In this document: piece after piece, positions 9,143 through 16,868 of the stretch | How positions within the stretch are numbered: position 1 is the first letter of the stretch | Layout: every line of letters starts with the position of its first letter | Assembly: GCF_041928815.1 (NCBI RefSeq) | Contig: NZ_JBHFEI010000002.1 | Span: forward strand, 124,001-188,000 | Source: JBHFEI01 sp041928815 | GTDB lineage: Bacteria; Pseudomonadota; Alphaproteobacteria; Rhizobiales; Rhizobiaceae | Length of the DNA stretch: 64,000 bases | Direction: 5' to 3' | Position numbers and translations under genes: made by a program | Notes under the pieces: model-generated | What the model was told of the DNA's origin: nothing | Database searches by the model: none | The model's input: the letters and a program-made list of their open reading frames with translations, nothing else

Positions 9143-10753
9143 ATGCGGGATCTGATCGTCGCGGTCGATATCGGCACGGGCAGCGCGCGCGCCGGTGTCT
9201 TCGACCGCCATGGGCTGCTCATCGGCCGGGCGGACTACCCGATCGAGATGAACCGTCCCGCGGAAAACGTCGCCGAACATGATTCGGAAAACATTTGGAC
9301 CGCCGTCTGCATCGCGGTGCGCACCGCGCGGGCCAAGGCCGGCGTCGGCGAGGCGCGGATCGCCGCGATCGGTTTCGATGCCACCTGCTCGCTCGTCGTG
9401 CGCGACGGCGCCGGCGCGCCGCTCTCGGTCAACGCGCAAGGCCACCGGCGCTGGGACACGATCGTCTGGCTCGACCATCGCGCCCTGAAGGAAGCCGACG
9501 ACTGCACCGCGACCGGCCATCCCGTGCTGGTTCATTCCGGCGGCGTCCTTTCCCCGGAAATGGAAATGCCGAAGCTGATGTGGCTGAAGCGCAACCTGCC
9601 GGAGCAGTGGGAAAAGGCGGGCCTCGTCTTCGATCTCGCCGATTTCATGACCTGGCGGGCGACCGGCAGTGCCGCGCGCTCGCGCAGCACGCTGACGGCG
9701 AAATGGAACTACCTGTCCCACCGGTCGAAGGGCTGGGACGAGAGCTTCCTCGCCGCGATCGGCCTTGAGGATCTGCTGGCCCGCACCGGGCTTCCTGAGA
9801 ACACGGCGCTGCCCGGAACGGCGGTCGGCACGCTGACCCCCGAGGCGGCAGCCGGCCTCGGCCTCGACACCGACTGCCGCGTCGCGGCCGGCCTGATCGA
9901 CGCCTATGCCGGCGCGCTCGGCGTGCTCGGCCGGTTCGCCCGGGTCCCGGGCGACCTTGAGGGGCAGATGGCGCTGGTCGGCGGCACGTCGAGCTGCATC
10001 GTCGCGTTCGCCCGGGAGATGAAGCCCGCTTTCGGATTGTGGGGGCCCTATTACGAGGCGGTTCTGCCGTCGCTCTGGCTGGTCGAGGCCGGCCAGTCCG
10101 CCACCGGGGCGCTGCTCGACCATATCGTGCGCAGCCACAGTGCCGGCGGCGAGCCGGACGCGGCGCTGCATGCCCGGATTATCGCGCGGGTGCGCGAACT
10201 GCGCGCGCTTCACGGCGACGAATTCGGCGGCCGGCTGCATGTGCTGCCGGATTTCCACGGCAACCGCTCGCCGCTTGCCGATCCGCATGCGGTCGGCGTC
10301 GTCTCCGGCCTGACGCTCGATGCCTCCTTCGACGCGCTCTGCCGGCTCTACTGGCGCACCGCCGTCGGCATCGCTCTCGGGCTTCGCCATATCCTCGACA
10401 TGATGCGGCAGGCCGGCTATGCGCCGGACTGCCTGCACGCGACCGGCGGACACTTGCGAAACCCGCTGCTGATGGAACTCTACAGCGACATCACCGGCTG
10501 CCGCGTGGCCGCCGCCGATGCGGTCGATGCGGTGCTGCTCGGCACGGCGATCGGCGCCGCCGTCGCCGCAGGTCTTCACGACACGCTCGCCGGCGCCGGC
10601 GCGGCGATGAGCCCGGAAGGGCAGGAATACCTTCCGGATCCCGCACGGCGCGGCGCCTATGACCGGGACTATGCCTGCTACCTGGCGATGCTGCGCCACC
10701 GCGCGGAACTCGATGCGATCGGGCGCGGCGGTCGGGCCGGACCGGCTGCCTGA
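9143..10753 (+). CDS. FGGY-family pentulose kinase (ribulokinase/xylulokinase type)
   Basis: A 536-aa FGGY carbohydrate kinase. The N-terminal phosphate-1 motif is AVDIGTGSARAGVFD, with IGFDATCSLVV, WLDHRAL and SPEMEMPKLMWLK following, and a C-terminal ATP-binding domain with ATGGHLRNPLLMEL. This is closest in style to the FGGY pentulose-kinase subfamily that includes human D-ribulokinase, rather than classical XylB. In the operon it would phosphorylate the ketose made by MtlK, most plausibly a pentulose from a pentitol. The start at 9143 is preferred over 9110 because GGCAGGAGAAG lies about 10 nt upstream. Confidence 0.8.
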   Translation: MRDLIVAVDIGTGSARAGVFDRHGLLIGRADYPIEMNRPAENVAEHDSENIWTAVCIAVRTARAKAGVGEARIAAIGFDATCSLVVRDGAGAPLSVNAQGHRRWDTIVWLDHRALKEADDCTATGHPVLVHSGGVLSPEMEMPKLMWLKRNLPEQWEKAGLVFDLADFMTWRATGSAARSRSTLTAKWNYLSHRSKGWDESFLAAIGLEDLLARTGLPENTALPGTAVGTLTPEAAAGLGLDTDCRVAAGLIDAYAGALGVLGRFARVPGDLEGQMALVGGTSSCIVAFAREMKPAFGLWGPYYEAVLPSLWLVEAGQSATGALLDHIVRSHSAGGEPDAALHARIIARVRELRALHGDEFGGRLHVLPDFHGNRSPLADPHAVGVVSGLTLDASFDALCRLYWRTAVGIALGLRHILDMMRQAGYAPDCLHATGGHLRNPLLMELYSDITGCRVAAADAVDAVLLGTAIGAAVAAGLHDTLAGAGAAMSPEGQEYLPDPARRGAYDRDYACYLAMLRHRAELDAIGRGGRAGPAA

Positions 10754-10793
10754 AAACCTTCCTGCGGTCCTTGCGTTTTTTCGTCGGGCGCCC

Positions 10794-10819
10794 GGAACCT
10801 TTTCGCCTGCTTCGCCGTT
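10794..10819 (+). promoter_or_regulatory. EcfG-type promoter for an sRNA
   Basis: GGAAC (10794-10798) and CGTT (10816-10819) are separated by exactly 17 nt, matching the alphaproteobacterial EcfG/RpoE2 consensus GGAAC-N16/17-CGTT. No protein-coding frame follows on this strand. The downstream sequence is the three-hairpin RNA described next. Confidence 0.65.
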
Positions 10820-10825
10820 CTTGGG

Positions 10826-10957
10826 CTGTACGGAAGAGGCTTCGCACCGCCCCCAATGCGAAGCGCCCCCACTCTCCGTCTCTCTCAACTCACACGCCCC
10901 CCCGGTGAGTTGTGTTATCAGCCAGTGCCTCCCCTCGGCACTGGCTGTTTCTTTTTC
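10826..10957 (+). ncRNA. GsrN-like stress sRNA with C-rich loops (candidate)
   Basis: Three successive stem-loops follow the EcfG promoter. Stem 1 is GCTTCGCA/TGCGAAGC (10839-10864) with loop CCGCCCCCAA. Stem 2 is CAACTCAC/GTGAGTTG (10886-10912) with loop ACGCCCCCCCG. Stem 3 is a 9-bp GC-rich terminator with a U-rich tail. C-rich exposed loops and an EcfG promoter beside the phyR-nepR-ecfG locus are the hallmarks of Caulobacter GsrN, which base-pairs with stress mRNAs. The 5' end is an estimate (about 7 nt after CGTT). It could alternatively be only the 3' UTR of the kinase gene. Confidence 0.6.
10921..10957 (+). terminator. Rho-independent terminator
   Basis: GCCAGTGCC (10921-10929) pairs perfectly with GGCACTGGC (10937-10945) around a 7-nt loop, followed by TGTTTCTTTTT. 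It would end both the sRNA and any transcript reading through from the polyol operon. Confidence 0.85.
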
Positions 10958-11038
10958 AGTACATCCATCGAAAAAGGCGGCCTCCCTCGCACGGCGCGGG
11001 AAGGACGTGCATCCGTCCTTCCGGCCTGAAGCGACGGC

Positions 11039-12055
11039 TCAGGCCTCGCCTGTACCGCGCAGGATCTCGTATTCGCGGGCGGGAAGGGTCAGGTGATACT
11101 CGACGCGCTCTGGCGAGAAGAGATAGAGGGCCTTGCCTGCGACCGCGGCGGGAACGACGCGCTCCAGAACGGTGCGGCCGAAGCTCGGCTCGCCCTCTCC
11201 GACGGGCGCCCGCGCTGGAGCGAGATGCTCGATCCAGACGATCTCGATGGCGGGCGCGTTCTCGAAGACCGTGTCGCCGCAATATAGGCTGATCGCGTCG
11301 GCGCCGGCGGCGATCGTGCCGTGCGAGGCGGAATTGACGATGAGTTCGTGCAGCGCCAGCCCCACATGCAGGGCCGCGTTGGGGCTCAGATGGGCATTGA
11401 GCCCCGTCGGCACCATCGGCGGCGCGGAAGCCGGCCAGTAGGCGGACGTCTGGCGCGCGACGAGTTCGAAGAAATAGGCGCCGCGCCAGCTTGAATCGGT
11501 CACGAGGTCCTGAGAATTCGACAGCGACTGGATCCGGCCGCGAAAGGCAACGAGGAAATTGTCGAGGGATCGTGCCTGCCGCGCCGTCTGCGTGGCGATG
11601 CCCTGGATGATCGCCAGGAGGTTCTTCGAGCGGTGGCTGACCTCTCGCAGCAGCGTCTTGAGGATACGCTCGCGGTGGCGCTGCTCCGACACGTCCGTGA
11701 TCACGGAGAGGACGCCCGCACGCTCGCCGAAGACGACATATTCGAGCTCGAAACGGTAGATCGAGGCCCGCGCCGCACATTCGATCTCGATCGTCTGGCT
11801 CGAACGGTCGCGAAAGACCGTTTCCCTCGTCGTCCTGAGGCGCCCGCCGTCCCGTTCGCCGAAGATCGTCCGCTCGTCGGCATTCTCGCGCAATTGCGGG
11901 CCGATCGCCCCGGGCACATGGCCGCAGGCGACCATCGTCCCGGCCGCATCCTGGAAGACGTATCCGGCGCCCGTCCTGCCGAGCGCCCGGTCGAGGAGAC
12001 CGAGGCGCCAGGCATCGGGCGCGGAAGAGGGCAACGGCGGATCCATTTCAGTCAC
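11039..12055 (-). CDS. HWE/HisKA_2-type sensor histidine kinase beside phyR
   Basis: A 338-aa soluble kinase: an N-terminal PAS-like region (about residues 20-125, ending GVLSVITDVSEQRHRER), then the HisKA_2 dimerisation helix with phospho-acceptor His141 in LLREVSHRSKNLLAIIQ, then an ATPase domain (LHVGLALHELIVNSASHG N-box). Such kinases feed phosphate to PhyR in the general stress response. It is downstream of phyR on the same strand (103-nt gap with a hairpin), so it is likely part of the PhyR circuit. No transmembrane segment is seen. Confidence 0.8.
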   Translation of the reverse strand: MTEMDPPLPSSAPDAWRLGLLDRALGRTGAGYVFQDAAGTMVACGHVPGAIGPQLRENADERTIFGERDGGRLRTTRETVFRDRSSQTIEIECAARASIYRFELEYVVFGERAGVLSVITDVSEQRHRERILKTLLREVSHRSKNLLAIIQGIATQTARQARSLDNFLVAFRGRIQSLSNSQDLVTDSSWRGAYFFELVARQTSAYWPASAPPMVPTGLNAHLSPNAALHVGLALHELIVNSASHGTIAAGADAISLYCGDTVFENAPAIEIVWIEHLAPARAPVGEGEPSFGRTVLERVVPAAVAGKALYLFSPERVEYHLTLPAREYEILRGTGEA

Positions 12056-12107
12056 GATACGTGCCTTCTTGTCATCCGGATGGCCCTTGGCATGCGCGCA
12101 AGGCGGC

Positions 12108-12139
12108 GACAGGCGCAGACCGTCACCGGTGCGCCTGTC
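12108..12139 (-). other. hairpin between phyR and the downstream kinase gene
   Basis: GACAGGCGCA (12108-12117) pairs perfectly with TGCGCCTGTC (12130-12139) around 12 nt. On the minus strand it follows the phyR stop. There is no strong U-tract, so partial attenuation or mRNA protection is more likely than full termination. Confidence 0.4.
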
Positions 12140-12158
12140 TTGGTGATTGCTGGGCTTT

Positions 12159-12953
12159 TCAGGCCGCTTTCTTTCGCGTCTCGTTGAAGAACAGGGCCTG
12201 GCTGATCAGGGCCTTCACCATGTCGGGATTGAACGGCTTGGTGACGAGGAAGGTCGGTTCCGGACGCTCGCCGGTGAGAAGCCGTTCCGGGAAGGCGGTG
12301 ATGAAGATCACCGGGATCGCGCTCGTCTTCAGGATGTCGTTGACCGCGTCGATGCCCGAGCTGCCGTCGGCGAGCTGGATGTCGGCGAGCACCATGCTCG
12401 GCTGCGTCTTCTCGAAGAGCTCCACGGCCTCGTCGCGGGTGCGCGCGATGCCGGTGACGTTGTGGCCGAGGCTCTCGACCATCTGCTCGATGTCGATGGC
12501 GATCAGCGGTTCGTCCTCGATGATCATGATGTCGGTCGCGACCTGCCGCGAGATTTCCTGGGAGGCGCGGTCGATCAGATGGGCCATCCGGTCGGCGTCG
12601 ACTTCGAGAACATCCGCCGCCTCGCCTGGCGTAAAGCCCTCGACGGAGACGAGCAGGAAGGCCTGCCGGGGCAGGGGGGACACGGAGGCAAGGTTCAGGG
12701 AGGCGCGCTGTTCCCAGGCGAAGGGCGAGACGGGCTCCGGAACCAGCACCGAGGAGGACCCGAACAGCTTGGTGAACAGACGGAAGAGGCCGACCCGGTC
12801 GCTCGACGTCTCCGGAAAGATCGAAATGTCGGCGATCAGCGCCTCCAGAACGGCTGCGACATAGGCGTCGCCGGAGGTCTGCGATCCGGTGAGCGCACGG
12901 GCATAGCGCCGCAAATAGGGAAGATGCGGGGCGATGCGGGTGGACAGTGACAT
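12159..12953 (-). CDS. phyR: general stress response anti-anti-sigma factor PhyR
   Basis: A 264-aa protein with the PhyR architecture: an N-terminal ECF-sigma-like domain (about residues 1-135, lacking DNA-binding ability in the family) and a C-terminal receiver domain. Receiver residues are Glu146/Asp147, phospho-acceptor Asp191 in MVLADIQL, and Lys239. When phosphorylated, PhyR binds NepR and frees EcfG. The start at 12953 has GGGAG 9 nt upstream and follows an EcfG promoter. It is divergent from nepR-ecfG, the classic arrangement. Confidence 0.95.
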   Translation of the reverse strand: MSLSTRIAPHLPYLRRYARALTGSQTSGDAYVAAVLEALIADISIFPETSSDRVGLFRLFTKLFGSSSVLVPEPVSPFAWEQRASLNLASVSPLPRQAFLLVSVEGFTPGEAADVLEVDADRMAHLIDRASQEISRQVATDIMIIEDEPLIAIDIEQMVESLGHNVTGIARTRDEAVELFEKTQPSMVLADIQLADGSSGIDAVNDILKTSAIPVIFITAFPERLLTGERPEPTFLVTKPFNPDMVKALISQALFFNETRKKAA

Positions 12954-12999
12954 GAATGGCTCCCTCAGTCGGTATCGGTTCTGTACCGAATGTCGTTTG

Positions 13000-13024
13000 A
13001 ACGCCGATCGGAAAAAAAGGTTCC
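13000..13024 (-). promoter_or_regulatory. EcfG-type promoter of phyR
   Basis: Read on the minus strand, GGAAC (13024-13020), a 16-nt spacer containing T7, then CGTT (13003-13000), a perfect fit to GGAAC-N16-CGTT. It lies about 47 nt upstream of the phyR start, so PhyR would be under positive feedback from EcfG. Confidence 0.8.
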
Positions 13025-13030
13025 GGGTCG

Positions 13031-13055
13031 GGAACAAAATTTTGGCGCGCGCGTT
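13031..13055 (+). promoter_or_regulatory. EcfG-type promoter of nepR-ecfG
   Basis: GGAAC (13031-13035), 16-nt spacer, CGTT (13052-13055). It is only 6 bp away from the divergent phyR promoter. The expected start site near 13062 leaves a leader of about 26 nt before the nepR ATG, which supports the later nepR start. Confidence 0.8.
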
Positions 13056-13087
13056 TCCGGTCTTAGATGGACCAGAAGGCAGTGGCA

Positions 13088-13288
13088 ATGAACGACACGA
13101 CAGGGGCGAGCGTGTTCCGCGGCGAGAGAAGTCTCGCCGGGGATCCTAATGCGCAGATTGCGAAAAAGCTGCGCGCACTTTATGTTTCGGTACAGGAAGA
13201 GGCCATTCCAGACCGCTTTCTCGACCTGCTCGAGAAGCTCGACGCCGCCGAAAGCAAGTCCGCCGAGCGGATGAGGAACGAAGCGTGA
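13088..13288 (+). CDS. nepR: anti-sigma factor NepR
   Basis: A 66-aa protein with the conserved NepR core: QIAKKLRALYVSV (helix 1) and IPDRFLDLLEKLDAAE (helix 2). NepR sequesters EcfG until phospho-PhyR binds it. The ATG at 13088 (AGAAGG 7 nt upstream) is preferred over the in-frame ATG at 13067, which would lie only a few nt from the predicted transcription start. Its stop overlaps the ecfG start. Confidence 0.93.
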   Translation: MNDTTGASVFRGERSLAGDPNAQIAKKLRALYVSVQEEAIPDRFLDLLEKLDAAESKSAERMRNEA

Positions 13289-13869
13289 CCATGGAGCGGG
13301 ATAAGACGACACCCACACAGCAGGACCGTTCCGGCTTCAAGCGCGAGATGCTGGCGGCGCTGCCGAGCCTGCGTGCCTTTGCCATGTCGCTGATCGGTCG
13401 CCATGACCGGGCCGACGATCTGGTGCAGGACACGATCATGAAGGCCTGGGCGAAGCAGGACCACTTCGAGATGGGCACGAACATGAAGGCATGGCTCTTC
13501 ACCATCCTTCGCAACGAGCTCTACAGCCAGATGCGCAAGCGCGGCCGCGAGGTGCAGGACAGCGACGGCTACTTCACCGAATCGCTCGCCCAGCATCCGG
13601 CGCAGTACGGCTCGCTCGACCTGCAGGATTTCCGCCAGGCGCTCGACCGCCTGCCGCCCGACCAGCGCGAGGCGATCATCCTCGTCGGCGCCTCGGGCTT
13701 CTCCTACGAGGAGGCGGCGGAGATCTGCGGCTGCGCGCTGGGCACGATCAAGAGCCGCGTCAACCGCGCCCGCCAGCGGCTTCAGGACATGCTGCAGGTT
13801 TCCGGCGAGCATGAATACGGCCCCGACGCGACATCGGCTCCGGTCACGTCCCGGGCCTTCATTTCCTAA
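13285..13869 (+). CDS. ecfG: general stress response ECF sigma factor EcfG
   Basis: A 194-aa ECF15-type sigma factor. The sigma-2 region contains HDRADDLVQDTIMKAWAK and sigma-4 contains RLPPDQREAIILVGASGFSYEEAA with the helix-turn-helix ICGCALGTIKSRVNRAR. It directs RNA polymerase to GGAAC/CGTT promoters such as the four seen nearby. I take GTG 13285, which overlaps the nepR TGA and has GAGGA 7 nt upstream; ATG 13291 would leave 13 nt, but cannot be excluded. Called rpoE2 in Sinorhizobium. Confidence 0.93.
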   Translation: MTMERDKTTPTQQDRSGFKREMLAALPSLRAFAMSLIGRHDRADDLVQDTIMKAWAKQDHFEMGTNMKAWLFTILRNELYSQMRKRGREVQDSDGYFTESLAQHPAQYGSLDLQDFRQALDRLPPDQREAIILVGASGFSYEEAAEICGCALGTIKSRVNRARQRLQDMLQVSGEHEYGPDATSAPVTSRAFIS

Positions 13870-13988
13870 AATTTTCGGCTTGCTGCCGCCGGTGGTAACG
13901 TCGATAGTCCCGTCCGTAAGCGGTGACGGGCGCATTTTGAAGGGGAGGATGCCCCGCATGCGCCGACCAAAAGGAACGTGGGTTTGAA

Positions 13989-15551
13989 TTGACAGACGAT
14001 CGGACGAAAGGTGACGCCGGAGGGCGGGAGGCGTCGGCCGACGAAATGCGTTCCGGCTCCGGGCAGACGACGGTGCCGGAGCCTGTCGAGGCGATGTTGA
14101 ATTCGCCGGACAGGCTCTCTGTTCTCAAGGGCCTGACGATCGATCCTGCAGCGGAGGCGCCCGAATTCGAGCCGCTCGTCGCCGTCGCCGCCCGGCTCTT
14201 CGATGCGCCGCTGGCCCTCGTCACGCTGGTCGGTGCCGAGACCCAGTGGTTCGTCGCGCGCAGCGGAACGTCCGAGACCCGGGCGCCGTCGCTTGAGAGC
14301 TTCTGTGCGCACACGCTCGTCGCGCGCGACGGGCTCGTCGTCAACGATGCGGCCCGCGATCCGCGCTTCAGCCGACAGCGGCGTGTGGTCGGCGCCCCCG
14401 GGCTTTCGTTCTATGCCGGCGTGCCGATCGTCCTTGCCGGCCAGCCGGTGGGCACGATCTGCGTCTTCGACCTGTCGCCGCGCGCCGCCGTCGAAGAGGT
14501 GCTGATGCAACAGCTGCGCGATCTGGCGCGGCTTGCCGCCTCGCTCCTGGAATACAAGGACGAGGCGCGCCGCCGGGCGATCGCGGAGCAGGCGCTCGCC
14601 CGCGACGAGCGCCGCCATGCGCTGGCGCTGGAGGCCGCCAATGTCGGAAGCTGGCGCTGGGACGTGCGCAGCGGCATCGTGTCCGGCAACGAAGCGATGA
14701 TGCGGATGTTCAACCTGCCTGCCGGCCGCGACATCCATGCGCGCGATATCGTCGAGGCGATCCATCCGGACGACCGCGTCAAGATGATGGAGCGGCTGCG
14801 CGCCGCGATGAAGGCCGACGAAGAATATGACGGCATCTTCCGCGAACGCCGGAAAGGCCGCTGGCTGCTCGGCCGCGGTCGCGTGCACGAGCGCGACGAG
14901 AAGGGCAACCCGACGCTTTTCCTCGGCATCAACATCGACGTCACGGCCGAGCAGCAGACCATCCAGCGCACCCGGCTGCTGCTGCGCGAACTCAATCATC
15001 GGGTGAAGAACACGCTCGCCATGCTGCAATCGCTGGCGCGCCAGACGTTGCGTCAGACCAGCGATCCGCAGGAGTTCATGACGGCGTTTGCCGGGCGCCT
15101 GCAGGCGATTTCCGAGGCGCACGGGCTGCTCTCCGATCATGAGTGGGACGTGGTGCGTCTGTCGCCGCTCCTGATGAAGCAGGTCTCGCCCTATACCCGC
15201 GACTATGCGAAGCAGGTCGAAATCCACAAGGACGAGATTCTGCTCGGCCCCGACCAGGCGGTCGGTCTCGGCCTGGTGCTGCACGAACTCGCGACCAATG
15301 CGGCAAAGTATGGCGCCCTCTCGGTGCCGGACGGCAAGATCGTCATCACGGCACGCAGCGTGCGAGAGGAGGAGGGTGCTGTCCTCCACCTGACCTGGAC
15401 CGAGGTTGGCGGACCGCCGGTCTCGCCGCCCACCCGGCGCGGTTTCGGCTCGATCCTGATCGAGCGCAGCCTTGACAAGGTTCTCGGCAGTTCCGTCCAG
15501 GTCGAATACCTCCCGGCCGGCGTCACCGCCCTGATCCGCTTGCCGCTCTAA
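13989..15551 (+). CDS. GAF-PAS-HisKA_2 (HWE-type) sensor histidine kinase
   Basis: A 520-aa kinase: GAF domain (about residues 58-187), PAS domain (about 211-322, ending LFLGINIDVTAEQQ), HisKA_2 helix with His337 in LLLRELNHRVKNTLAML, and an HATPase domain with LGLVLHELATNAAKYGAL. It sits directly downstream of ecfG, the position held by RsiC in Sinorhizobium, and probably acts on PhyR. The start is an unusual TTG with GGAACG about 9 nt upstream; the next in-frame ATG is at 14046 and would remove 19 residues only. Confidence 0.82.
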   Translation: MTDDRTKGDAGGREASADEMRSGSGQTTVPEPVEAMLNSPDRLSVLKGLTIDPAAEAPEFEPLVAVAARLFDAPLALVTLVGAETQWFVARSGTSETRAPSLESFCAHTLVARDGLVVNDAARDPRFSRQRRVVGAPGLSFYAGVPIVLAGQPVGTICVFDLSPRAAVEEVLMQQLRDLARLAASLLEYKDEARRRAIAEQALARDERRHALALEAANVGSWRWDVRSGIVSGNEAMMRMFNLPAGRDIHARDIVEAIHPDDRVKMMERLRAAMKADEEYDGIFRERRKGRWLLGRGRVHERDEKGNPTLFLGINIDVTAEQQTIQRTRLLLRELNHRVKNTLAMLQSLARQTLRQTSDPQEFMTAFAGRLQAISEAHGLLSDHEWDVVRLSPLLMKQVSPYTRDYAKQVEIHKDEILLGPDQAVGLGLVLHELATNAAKYGALSVPDGKIVITARSVREEEGAVLHLTWTEVGGPPVSPPTRRGFGSILIERSLDKVLGSSVQVEYLPAGVTALIRLPL

Positions 15552-15755
15552 AGATGAGCGTTCAGGAGGTTGTCCGTTCGGGCCGGGTTTGACGTCCGGA
15601 CAATGCGTTGAAAGAGAGGGATGGAGCTGTCCAGTAAACCCATGTTCACGGGACATGGTCTCGGCAGCCTGCGTCCCGCCGCGTGCGTTTGGAAGCGTAG
15701 ATTCTGTAAAAGAGGACGAAGTCGTGACCCTGCCCTTGTCGGGACGGCCGCGACG

Positions 15756-16184
15756 TCAGTCGTCGTCGCGGCGCTTGCCGACGGTCAGGCCGAGCACAGT
15801 GCCGATGGCGATGGCGGCGCCGACGGCAACAAGCGGGTTCTTCCGGAAGAGGGTCAGGCCGGTCGCCATTGCCAGATTGGTCGCAGCCGCCTTCCGGGTC
15901 CGCCGTTCAGCAGCGATGCGCCGGTCGCGGGCATTCAGCGATGCCATCACGCCGACCAGCACGAGGGCGAGACCGAGCGAGGCGCCGCCGATGATGAGGC
16001 TCGCCGTGAGCGCGCCATAGACGGCCGACAGGGCGATGGCGGCGGCGATCATCAGGAAGACATAGGCGGTGACGACGAACAGCAGCACGACGGCGGAAAA
16101 GCCCGCATTGCGTTTGCAGCTCTGCAGTTTCAGGTCAATATCGCCGAAAAACAGTCCCGGCAGCAAGGCCAGCCATGAACCCAT
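15756..16184 (-). CDS. small inner-membrane protein, phage-holin/YqjE-like
   Basis: A 142-aa protein with two adjacent strongly hydrophobic helices in the middle (AVVLLFVVTAYVFLMIAAAIAL and a second) plus a C-terminal hydrophobic segment before KRRDDD. Composition and context, next to a DUF883/YqjD-like gene, fit the YqjE/holin superfamily III group of stress-induced envelope proteins. It is probably co-transcribed with the upstream gene from an EcfG promoter. The precise function is unknown. Confidence 0.7.
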   Translation of the reverse strand: MGSWLALLPGLFFGDIDLKLQSCKRNAGFSAVVLLFVVTAYVFLMIAAAIALSAVYGALTASLIIGGASLGLALVLVGVMASLNARDRRIAAERRTRKAAATNLAMATGLTLFRKNPLVAVGAAIAIGTVLGLTVGKRRDDD

Positions 16185-16301
16185 GATGTCAGTTCCCCTC
16201 TCGCAGTGCCGCCACCTCGTCCGCCGCGACGGTCCGCCCCTGTCAACGCGGCCGCGCCGCGACCGGGGTCGCAGCGCGGCGGATGGTGGACAGCGTATCT
16301 A

Positions 16302-16661
16302 TCACCGGCGAAGCAGCGACGCGACAAGAATGCCGAGCGCTGCGGCGGCGCCGATCGTTGCGATCGGGTGGCGGCGGACCGTAGCGACGACCTGGCGTTC
16401 GGTGCCGGCATAGCGGTCGCGCAGGTCGTCGATCAGCTGCTCGCCGTGGGCGAGAAGGTCGCCGATCCCGGCCTCGGCCCCGGCGCGCGCCTGCTGCGCC
16501 TTCGCCTTCACATCCTTCCCTGCCGCGTTGCCGCGATCGGAGAGCAGCCGCGCGAGCGCGGCGATGTCGTGGCGGATCTCCGCGATCTGGTCCTCGACGC
16601 TGTCATGGAGGAAGGCGCCGTTGCGCTTCTTCGGGGAGGTGGAGAAAAGGCCGGTTGCCAT
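16302..16661 (-). CDS. DUF883/ElaB-YqjD-like membrane-anchored protein
   Basis: A 119-aa protein: a charged helical region (EDQIAEIRHDIAALARLLSD ...), then RRHPIATIGAAAALGILVASLLRR at the C-terminus, the glycine-zipper tail anchor of the ElaB/YqjD family. The E. coli relatives bind ribosomes at the membrane in stationary phase. AAGGAG precedes the start. An EcfG promoter lies about 100 bp upstream, so it belongs to the general stress regulon. Confidence 0.75.
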   Translation of the reverse strand: MATGLFSTSPKKRNGAFLHDSVEDQIAEIRHDIAALARLLSDRGNAAGKDVKAKAQQARAGAEAGIGDLLAHGEQLIDDLRDRYAGTERQVVATVRRHPIATIGAAAALGILVASLLRR

Positions 16662-16760
16662 CTATGTGTGCTCCTTCTTCGCTGGGAGGGGCCGGGAAGC
16701 CGGCGACGGGAACGATCTCTGACCGGCAACGCAAAGGCCTGGCCAGAGCCTCGGCCAGAC

Positions 16761-16785
16761 AACGTATCGACAAGGGGATTGTTCC
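16761..16785 (-). promoter_or_regulatory. EcfG-type promoter of the DUF883 operon
   Basis: On the minus strand GGAAC (16785-16781), 16-nt spacer, CGTT (16764-16761). It points at the DUF883 gene starting at 16661, giving a leader of about 90 nt. Confidence 0.7.
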
Positions 16786-16808
16786 TGCTCGTCTTTTCGA
16801 TTTTATCT

Positions 16809-16823
16809 TGACTATGAATATCA
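16809..16823 (+). promoter_or_regulatory. IRO-like (RirA-type) iron box upstream of the tonB operon
   Basis: TGA-N9-TCA, the published core of the rhizobial IRO box, at 16809-16823. It overlaps a candidate -35 TTGACT (16808-16813) and contains the 13-bp palindrome TATGA-ATA-TCATA (16813-16825). Placement over the promoter and a TonB gene downstream fit iron-dependent repression. Confidence 0.5.
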
Positions 16824-16868
16824 TATTTTACTAGGTAGGTTCGAAACGAGCGAGTGGCGGAGATGGCG

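Noticed and set aside
8066..10888. 940-codon minus-strand open frame across the HAD and kinase genes
   Set aside because: It spans two well-supported plus-strand genes and has shadow-like composition; no motif of any family is visible.
13067..13087. Longer nepR start at 13067
   Set aside because: It would leave only a few nt after the predicted EcfG start site and has no ribosome-binding site; 13088 has AGAAGG at good spacing.
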